From Zasmidium citrigriseum (lineage: Eukaryota; Ascomycota; Dothideomycetes; Mycosphaerellales; Mycosphaerellaceae), in NCBI GenBank assembly GCA_002786025.1, contig NHNW01000009.1, forward strand, positions 874,376 to 938,375: a stretch of 64,000 bases of DNA, written 5' to 3'. The position numbers and the translations under genes are program-made. Below the pieces are notes generated by a model. The model was not told the DNA's origin. It saw only the letters and a program-made list of their open reading frames with translations, and searched no databases. Positions within the stretch are counted from its first letter, which is position 1. Each line of letters opens with the position of its first letter. This document shows, piece after piece, positions 56,799-64,000 of the stretch.

Positions 56799-59504
56799 CT
56801 ACAACAAACTCTCATACTTATCCAGCCCGGACTTCTGCGTGCCTGACACATTGCTTTGCCGCTGCTGAGCCGGCGGCTGTAAGCTCGGGAAATTATAACT
56901 CGACTGCCCTATTCCCTGAGGGCTTGTCGGTGGCGGTGGTATCCCAAAAGATCCTGTGGCTCTGGACGCGCCGTTCTGCTGAGTCGACCATGACGTGGGA
57001 TTCTTGTTCGCAGCCGCAGACCAATCGATGCTCGAGGGAGTGGTTTGCTGAGCTGGCCGCATTGGCATGGCTGATGTTGTCGAGCTTGTTGGACGCCCAG
57101 GTTGTAAGGGTTGGGAGTATTGGCTGCTGGGCGTTAAGGCTGTGAATGCCGCGAGGTCTGGCGTGATCGATCTTTGTTGTGAGGATTGTTGTCGGACAGA
57201 CGATATCGATGGCTGTGGTGTTCTCGATGCAGTGGCAGTAGCTGGTGTTTGCCAGGAGAAGGTAGGTGTATTGTTGATATTCGAAGACGAGGAGCTTCTT
57301 GGGTTCGCAGGCGCTGCGGCCGGCGCTCCCCAGTCGTTCATGAGGTCGTTGTTCTCGACTTGCTTGCGTCCAGACACAAGTGTCTCGAAGTCCGCATCGT
57401 CGCCATTCGACAATCCGTTGCTCGATCCCGCGGCACCCATGGCATTGCGACCACCAGCAGATGCCCTACCGGTATTAGCCGTGCCATTGCTGGACGACAA
57501 TTCTTGCAGCTTTCTCGTGTGCTCTCTTTCGATCTTGCCGCTCATGCTCTTGATAAGGGTCATGAAGCCCTGGAACTGCTGGAGATTGAGTAACGGCCCA
57601 AGGCTCATGCTCCACAGAATTGGCAAGACTTCCATTGCCAGGAAGTCGGAGTCCGCAACCTCGCCAACTTGGCGAAAGACTCGCAATGCAGCCATCATCA
57701 CGCCAGGTTCTTTCGTCTTGATGCCTTTCATCAATGGGACGACCTTCTCTTGCACCGTGTACTTGTCCAGAATGACACTGCTTGAAGACGAGCTCTTCTT
57801 CTTATCAGGCACGCCAATGCCATTCAGATCATCATCACTGCTGCTGTCGCCGGTAGAGGTCCCACCGCAAAGGGTGTAGAACGCCTCCAAACCTCGAATC
57901 TTGATAGCCAAGCTGCTCGTTTTGGCAAAGACATTCGCGATGACCGGAAAGAGCTCATTCTTCGCAGTCGAAAAGTCCAGAACAGTGAGAACAAACGGCA
58001 GGGTACTGAGCGCAGCATCCACAAGAGCGTGCGTGGGCGACTCAATAGCGACCAGGATGATCGGAAGGATGTCGTCCCTGAATTCCTTCCCAGAGCAGTT
58101 TGCCGAGACGATCTCCATATTTTCGAGAAGGATCATCAACCCGGCCTCCTTGGAAGTATCCTTCTCGGCAGACCTGTTCGCGATGAAGATTTCTCTTAGC
58201 TTTGGCACAGCTCGTTCTGTGAAGGCACGTTTTCCAGTGGGCATGGCTTTCACCATTGCGAAGACGTTCGTCATGATTGGAGCGAGCAGATCCTTGTCCT
58301 TCATCTCCTCTAGCAATGCTGGTAAAACCTTCTTCTCGAGCACACTCTTTGGGAATTGAGGCATGATTCTTGGCAGGCCTCTCATGAATTGCATCTTCTC
58401 GTTTGGCGTCTTTCCAGGTAATGCATCGAGGAATCGAATCGTCGAGACGAGGATGTTGTCGAAGTAGCTAGCCTCCTGGAATTCTTTCGCAGATAATCGC
58501 TGAGCCGGTCGACGTGTGATCAGGCGTGGAAGGAGCTCAGAAGCCAGCTTCGGTGGTAGTGGATGGGATGATGGGACCAGGAAGTTATTGTTCTGAGTCG
58601 GAACCGTTGAAGAGCTGGAGAAGACCCTTTTGTAGGAAGACAAGGAGCCTCCCGTGCTCAAGGGTGAGGTGTGAGGATGATTGTACAGCGCGACAATCAA
58701 CAGCCCCAAACTGAACAAATCCGCCGACGCCGTCAGGGTATTATCCAGAACAAAATCCGGACTCGTATAATCAATGTTCAACTGAACAAGTCGGGGCAGT
58801 CTCGGATCATGATTCAACACCTCATGCAAACTGATCGGCGGCAAAGAGGTCGCAGCAGTACTGCTCTCATGCGGTCCACAGAAAGCCAATCCAGAAATCT
58901 TCCAGTCTCCCTTATGATTGACCAGCACAGCCTCCGGAGTCAGATTCGCGTGCACCAAACCCGCACTCTCGTGCAAAAACTCCAAGCCCTTGCCCAGTTG
59001 TAGTAGTCCCTTCTGAATCTCCAGCTCATCAATCTCCAATTCCCTCCTCTTGCGCGTCCCATCCGACTCCTCAACCACATATCGACTCGCCCGACCACCC
59101 GTCCTCTCCTGCTCATCTTTCTCCTGTAGCAGAGCCGCCAGACTGCACGTCACAGGTTCCGTCGCAAACATCAATCCTCCATTCCTCGTCTCTTCCACGG
59201 GCTCCGCGAGTTCCAGAATCGAAGGATGCCGTAGTCGCGCGAGGCTGCTCGCTTCTCTTTTCAGTCTGTCCAGAACCTCCTCATGTGCACGTTTGAGTGA
59301 GCTCGCGCCGCTCCTGCCTCCTAATCCTCCACTCTGAGCTTCCAGGCTCTTTTTCTCGAAGACGAAGACTGAGGCTGCTTTGCCCGTCTGCTTCCTCTTG
59401 GCGTCGAAGATCTTCCATGGTCCTGCTGTGCTACTCGGTTGCGGCGCGATGCTGTAGTTGCTGGAGATGTTTGAGGAGAAGGACTTTAGTGCCGAGGAGA
59501 ACAT
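56799..59504 (-). CDS. SCY1-like (SCYL2-type) pseudokinase
   Basis: 901 residues in one exon. N-terminal ~350 residues are a protein-kinase fold with degenerate sites: the HRD loop reads LVHANLTPEAVLVN, DFG is replaced by ISGLAF, and the APE segment is YTSPDFVLDN. A HEAT-repeat block (about 360-660, for example PQFPKSVLEKKVLPALLEEM) follows, then a Ser/Asn/Pro-rich tail with short motifs ending SGLDKYESLL. This is the layout of SCYL2/CVAK104 and yeast Scy1, which bind clathrin coats and act in endosome-Golgi traffic. Catalytic inactivity is inferred from the missing motifs. Confidence 0.92.
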   Translation of the reverse strand: MFSSALKSFSSNISSNYSIAPQPSSTAGPWKIFDAKRKQTGKAASVFVFEKKSLEAQSGGLGGRSGASSLKRAHEEVLDRLKREASSLARLRHPSILELAEPVEETRNGGLMFATEPVTCSLAALLQEKDEQERTGGRASRYVVEESDGTRKRRELEIDELEIQKGLLQLGKGLEFLHESAGLVHANLTPEAVLVNHKGDWKISGLAFCGPHESSTAATSLPPISLHEVLNHDPRLPRLVQLNIDYTSPDFVLDNTLTASADLFSLGLLIVALYNHPHTSPLSTGGSLSSYKRVFSSSSTVPTQNNNFLVPSSHPLPPKLASELLPRLITRRPAQRLSAKEFQEASYFDNILVSTIRFLDALPGKTPNEKMQFMRGLPRIMPQFPKSVLEKKVLPALLEEMKDKDLLAPIMTNVFAMVKAMPTGKRAFTERAVPKLREIFIANRSAEKDTSKEAGLMILLENMEIVSANCSGKEFRDDILPIILVAIESPTHALVDAALSTLPFVLTVLDFSTAKNELFPVIANVFAKTSSLAIKIRGLEAFYTLCGGTSTGDSSSDDDLNGIGVPDKKKSSSSSSVILDKYTVQEKVVPLMKGIKTKEPGVMMAALRVFRQVGEVADSDFLAMEVLPILWSMSLGPLLNLQQFQGFMTLIKSMSGKIEREHTRKLQELSSSNGTANTGRASAGGRNAMGAAGSSNGLSNGDDADFETLVSGRKQVENNDLMNDWGAPAAAPANPRSSSSSNINNTPTFSWQTPATATASRTPQPSISSVRQQSSQQRSITPDLAAFTALTPSSQYSQPLQPGRPTSSTTSAMPMRPAQQTTPSSIDWSAAANKNPTSWSTQQNGASRATGSFGIPPPPTSPQGIGQSSYNFPSLQPPAQQRQSNVSGTQKSGLDKYESLL

Positions 59505-60029
59505 TTTGGTTAAGAGAGTCGAGATGGGCCGGTTATCGTTCGCATCAGGTCATGTCGTAGTCGGCCGTATTCGAACGTCGGCTCGGTGAAAGATCGGCGG
59601 TCGAATGGCAATAGGCTCAATCGCTCAATCACGAGGTCCGGCACTTCGCTATGCAGAAAGAAAGCCCAAAAGGAGAAATCGAAGTTGAGGTGTCGTGAGA
59701 TGGATTCACTTGAGTCCCTTCCTTGAAAGCCACCTTCCCCGCTTAGCGCGGCTTGGCGGGCTGTCAGAAGGGACGTATCAATGTCAATAAGTCAACCAGT
59801 CAAATACAAAGTAAATGTCGTAAGTCTATGTAATCGAGCTGTGGTATCTAGCGTCCAAATCCAGATTGAGCATAGATATTACACTCTAGGACTCTAATCA
59901 AGTCTCCGTCCAAGAAAGGTCATTATGTTCATCAAGCAGTCCCGACGCCAATCCCTGGGTAAGTCTCCTGTGGTATCATAGTCTTCATGCTCCATCTAAC
60001 AATGGCAAAGTCCCGTAGACCAGCTTTCC
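59505..60029. other. intergenic
   Basis: 525 bp; pseudokinase promoter and 3' flank of the next gene. No gene seen. Confidence 0.6.
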
Positions 60030-61440
60030 TCATGTATAAAAGTCTTGCCACACGCCACCTGGCGCAGGGGGTATATCCGCCAACTCCAACTGAGCATTAT
60101 TACCAGGCAATGATTTCGAATGCCACCATCCCTCCTCGTTCGCTTGCTCTTGGGGCGGCGGTGCGTTTTGTTGTTGCTGTTGCATGCCGAATCTGGGCGA
60201 CAAACTGCGAGGAGCTTGTCGTGCGCCATCCGCTCCAAACTTCGGCGCAAGAGTTCGAAGAGGCATGTAGTTGTGCGGAGGGACATCGCCAGCCAGCTGT
60301 GGTATTGCCCGGAAGAAGTCCATCTCCATACGCCAGTTGGCGATGTCTACGATTGCATTCTCGAACATGGCTGACATCTGGTACATTTCGGAGGTCGGGT
60401 CAAATGCAACAGTGTCGATGAGCTCTGACTGCCAGGTGAAGCGAATGTTCTTGATGTAGAAAGACCAGAAACGGTTCGTCATTCGATCTTGTTCGGAGGT
60501 TATCATGCGGTCGCGCAGGCTAGGCCAGGCCAGGTGGTCTATGACGGGGTCATGGAAGAAGACCTTCTCGGAGAATCTGGCGCGAGTCAGTAATGGATTG
60601 AAAAGGAGGTGTGTAATCGACATACTGTGGCCTGAACCATGGCGGCGGAGGGCCAGCAGTCGGCAGATTCGCGTTGACTTCGAAGAGGTATCTTTTGTGC
60701 AGCATCCTCATCATCCCTATCCGCTCCAGCATGTTGCAGTCTTTGAACAGATAGATGTCGACGAGTCGCAAGACCTCCCATAGTGGGCACTTCTGGCTAT
60801 ATCGAGAGAGCGTAAAGTCCCAGCCTTTGAACACTGCCGATACCACCAAGTCCTGGTTGTATTCATCATCGAAGCAGATGACATTCGGCGATAGATGGCG
60901 AATGTAATTGACCAGGTTGTTGAGGAAGCATGTTAGATGGCGGCCTTCTGGTCTTGTTCTTGTCGTCCTGTTCAAGTCGGTGTAGTCGGGTCGCCCATCC
61001 GGTCGCTCTCCGCCAGAGTCGACAGCCATCGTGTTGTCGTCCGTCGTAGAGGCCTCGTACACAGTTCCTTGAGGGACTGGTGGTATCTGGCCAGTGGCGC
61101 TGCCATTCCATTCTACGATTTTGCCAGGTCCTGCCGCCGGTATACCAGCGACGTCGGCCCCATCCTCAACAACTCCAGAGACGCCGTAGCCAGCAGAAGC
61201 ATTCAAATTGGTGGTGCCAGCATCACTCTCAGTCGTAGAGGTCTTCTCGAGTTCCAGCACTCGTGCTTCGAGTAGGGATAGCCTGTCCTGGACTTCTTTT
61301 TTGAGGAAACGATTCGCTTTTCGATCAGCCTCCTGCTTCCTCGCCCGCTGCTCCGGAGTCAGGATGCGACCAGACGCCCAAGCCTTTTCTACGCCGCCGC
61401 CGCTCGCACGCCGATTGCCGGCAGTTGAGCGACCGCTCAT
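60030..61440 (-). CDS. bZIP-type factor with DUF3425 domain
   Basis: complement(join(60030..60576,60626..61440)), 453 residues, one 49-bp intron. Basic region ARKQEADRKANRFLKKEVQ and a zipper-like DRLSLLEARVLELE at residues ~35-68; then a disordered linker. The C-terminal half matches the DUF3425 pattern of fungal bZIP-like regulators (LVVSAVFKGWDFTLSRYSQKC, LWEVLRLVDIYLF, HDPVIDHLAWPSLRDRM, ENAIVDIANWRMEMDFF). The tail is Gln/Pro-rich (MQQQQQNAPPP). The basic region departs from the canonical N-x7-R spacing, common in this subgroup. Confidence 0.87.
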
Positions 61441-62048
61441 ATTCGTTCTTCAAACAGCTGTCCACGGTTCCTGATCCTGCAGGGGAGATCCCAACAGGGC
61501 GTTGGCCGGCGGAGAGAGCTGTCGCCTGGACGGGATTCCTGGAGCTGCGAGGTTCTGGTTGAGACAGCGCAGGCTTCGTACACATGCGCGCGAAGGCCAC
61601 TTGATATCGGCGAAATCGATGACCTGCCTGCGATCATCGCCTCCCTCTTGCCTTTCCCCGCAGGCTCAACCCGCGGAAACATACTTGTCGGCGACGATCT
61701 CCATGGGGTGTCGATCAACGTTTCTTCTAAGCCTAAAGCGAAGCTTAAATGACCCATTGGTTCGACCGACCACCCATTCACGTGGAGGATATCTGCACCC
61801 ACTGACGTTTCCAGTGTCAATCATCAGGTGTGGAGTGTGGACTGCCGACGTTCTCGAAGATCAATCTGCAAAGCTGTGGTGCTGCGATTTTTGACGACGG
61901 CCCCTGGTGACGAGGAAGCCAAGTCGCCGTAAATAATTTTCCGTATTCTGATACGAGGTATGATATACAGTCTATCGCAAACAATGTACAGTATGCCCGT
62001 CGCTGAAAGGGCATTCGGAACAAACTACCGAGACCTCCGATATTAACT
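61441..62048. other. intergenic
   Basis: About 600 bp; promoter of the DUF3425 gene. No supported gene. Confidence 0.55.
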
Positions 62049-63378
62049 TCATGCTTTTACGCTGCAGGAGTATTAGCATAGAACAGGCGTAGCGGGTGCA
62101 ATGAGTTGCTTACCTCCATGGGTGCTCTTCGTCACCGTACTGAATACCATCGAGCCAGTCCTTCATCTGCAAGGCAATGGGCCCGACTTCCTTGTCATCT
62201 GGCAGTCCGCAGTTGACAAGTTTGCCCTGGTAAGAGATGGCTCTCACGGGCGAGACGGTGGCAGCAGTGCCCGAACCGAAGACCTCAAGCATGCGGCCTT
62301 CGTTGGCAGCTTCCACGAGCTCACGCATCGGGAACCTTCTCTCGGAGATCTTCCAGCCTTGCGGTCCGAGTCTTTCTCTCGCCAAGGTAAGTACGGAATC
62401 TCTCACCACGCCTTCGAGAATGGTGCCGTCCAGAGGGGCAGTCATGAGCTCCTTCTGGCCCTCCTTGTTCACAATGGCTGCGAACAAGTTCATAGTCCCC
62501 ACCTCAGTGACGAAGTCTTCCTCCTTGCCTGTCTCAGGATCGATGTCCTTGAACAGCCAGAGATTTTGATGGAAGCCTCGTTGAGCAGCCTGCATCTGCG
62601 GCACAATGCAAGGTGCATAGTTGGCACCCAGCTTGCTGGCACCAACACCACCAGGCCATGCACGAACAGCGTAGTCGGTGGCTTCAAGTGATACAGCCTT
62701 GAAGCCAGTCGGATAGTAAGGGCCCACAGGCGAGGCAATGACGTAGAGCATAGCACTGCCTGGTGGTCCAACACCCAATGTTCGTTGCGTGCCGATGATG
62801 TTGGGTCTGATGTACAAGCTGTATCCTCGCTGCGATGGAATAAACCTCTCTTCCAGCTTGATGAACTTCTTCAACAGCTCAATGACGGCCTCTCCGTCGA
62901 ATGTAGGTAGCGCTATCCGTGCCGCACTCTTGTTCATACGGGCCATGTTCTTATCCGGACGAAAGAGCCGTACATCTCCATTTCTGTCTTTGTACGCTTT
63001 CATACCCTCAAATGCTTCGAATGCGTAGTGAAGAACGCAGGTCGCGGGATCGAGTGAGAGGTTCTGATAGGGTGTTATCCGCGGAGGAAGCCAGCCGTCA
63101 TTCGCTGTCCATTCCAAGGACATCATGTGGTCGGTGAACGAACGGCCGAAGATGAGCTCTTCGCTGGGAGTGATCGGTTTCGGTGAGGTCGTTTTGGTGA
63201 TTGTGAGCGCCGAAGCGTCGACGGCGCGAAGTCGTGGATCTGCCGCATCTGGAGCCTGGAGACTGTACTGCCGCCGTTGGCATGGTGGTGCTGCCCATCG
63301 TGAAGAAGCAAATTGTAAGCCGCTGCCACCAGCTCTCCTCGCGCTCCGGGGGAGCAGTGTTCGTAGTGAAGACGCCAT
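62049..63378 (-). CDS. mitochondrial branched-chain-amino-acid aminotransferase
   Basis: complement(join(62049..62061,62114..63378)), 425 residues; the last exon is only 13 nt (VKA plus stop). N-terminal Arg/Ser-rich presequence (MASSLRTLLPRSARRAGG) indicates mitochondrial import. Fold-type IV PLP features: HYAFEAFEGMKAYK, YIRPNIIGTQ, GVGASKLGANYAP with the PLP lysine nearby, FVTEVGTMNLFAA, TILEGVVRDSVL and EVFGSGTAATVSP. It transfers amino groups between Leu/Ile/Val and 2-oxoglutarate; the mitochondrial isoform acts in biosynthesis. Reading through the intron would add only Arg and stop, so the isoforms would be almost identical. Confidence 0.95.
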
Positions 63379-63813
63379 CGCCAGATCAAAGCAGAATCAA
63401 GTCGTCCAGCTCCTCCACCGCCCGATGGCCGTCTTTATAGCTCTTTCGCAGGTTCCAATGGCTCAGCGTGTTGAAGATCTGAGTCAACATCAAAATCCAA
63501 GTAATAGAAGGGCGCGGCATCCCTCCGGCATCGCAGGCCGAACGGCCAGGCAAGGGCTCGGCACGCGAGCACACGACACCTGAACAACATCATCTCCCTT
63601 TCGCCACTTTCCATCAAGTTAAATGAAAGATCCATTGAATCACTGAGATATCATGAGATGCGAGAAGGACTTGATATATCACATTGCTCAATTCATCTGC
63701 CGAAAGAAGGTAAACAGACTACTAGTACACGCGCATCGACATGTGCCCCGTATTCAACAGCAATGGTGGCCGGCACCCTCATGTACATCTTCCCGCATCA
63801 CTGGAAACACGAT
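63379..63813. other. intergenic
   Basis: About 435 bp; aminotransferase promoter. No gene seen. Confidence 0.55.
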
Positions 63814-64000
63814 CTATAGACCGACGGCACCGACGATGAACTTGGCCGCAGCATCGGCGTCTGAGGTGTAGCTCAAGTGAGATCCCGAGCCAGTAGTGCC
63901 ACCAGCGCTGCACAGAAAATCTCCAGAGCCACAGAACTCCTTACACTTGGCCGCGTCGACGCCTTCGAATTCTTGACCATTGAGAGGATCGCCGAAGGCA
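63814..64000 (-). CDS. cutinase family protein, C-terminal end (partial)
   Basis: The last 61 codons of a gene that enters from the right edge. FGDPLNGQEFEGVD, a CKEFCGSGDFLC pair of cysteines, the histidine in GSHLSYTSDADAAAKFI and the short end VGAVGL match the C-terminus of cutinases, where Asp and His of the triad lie around the second disulfide. Cutinases are secreted serine esterases that open plant cutin. The nucleophile and signal peptide lie outside the window. Confidence 0.85.
   Translation of the reverse strand, partial: AFGDPLNGQEFEGVDAAKCKEFCGSGDFLCSAGGTTGSGSHLSYTSDADAAAKFIVGAVGL

Overview
The window looks like a chromosomal stretch from a filamentous ascomycete, most likely a Dothideomycete (Capnodiales/Mycosphaerellaceae-like). 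The signs are short (about 46-80 bp) GT-AG introns with CTAAT/CTGAC-type branch sites, dispersed single 5S rRNA genes, a Zn2Cys6 regulator, secreted cysteine-rich proteins, a cutinase tail, and a Ty1/copia retrotransposon mutated by repeat-induced point mutation (RIP). This placement is inference. No database search was run; all exon structures below were derived by reading splice sites and checking phase.

Layout. 0-3.3 kb: a UDP-glucuronate decarboxylase-like SDR (minus, runs off the left edge) diverges from an intron-poor ORF that fuses a WecD-like acetyltransferase to a WecE-like sugar aminotransferase, a likely amino-sugar nucleotide module. 3.8-11 kb: a small secreted 10-cysteine protein, a gene relic, an LtrA-type membrane protein, a gene-poor 2 kb, and a secreted Cys-rich protein.

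11.3-27.7 kb: a probable catabolic cluster bracketed by two same-strand 5S rRNA genes. It holds a TfdA-like 2OG/Fe(II) dioxygenase, a DUF3830 cyclophilin-like protein, a Zn2Cys6 regulator, a DapA-family aldolase/lyase and an amino-acid permease. A 6,851-bp copia element with intact 205-bp LTRs and a 5-bp target duplication sits between regulator and aldolase. Its interior has lost almost every CpA/TpG dinucleotide, so no long ORF survives in 16.6-23.3 kb.

28.9-35 kb: a secreted NTF2-like protein, a GPI-anchored repeat cell-wall protein and a salicylate-hydroxylase-like FAD monooxygenase. 36-55 kb: mostly core genes (large single-pass membrane protein, bZIP factor, lysophosphatidate acyltransferase, CYP52-like P450, a serine-rich protein, a kinase-like protein, an acyl-protein thioesterase, a DUF6699 protein, an SMT-like methyltransferase). 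56.8-64 kb: an SCYL2-type pseudokinase, a bZIP/DUF3425 factor, a mitochondrial branched-chain aminotransferase and the 3' end of a cutinase.
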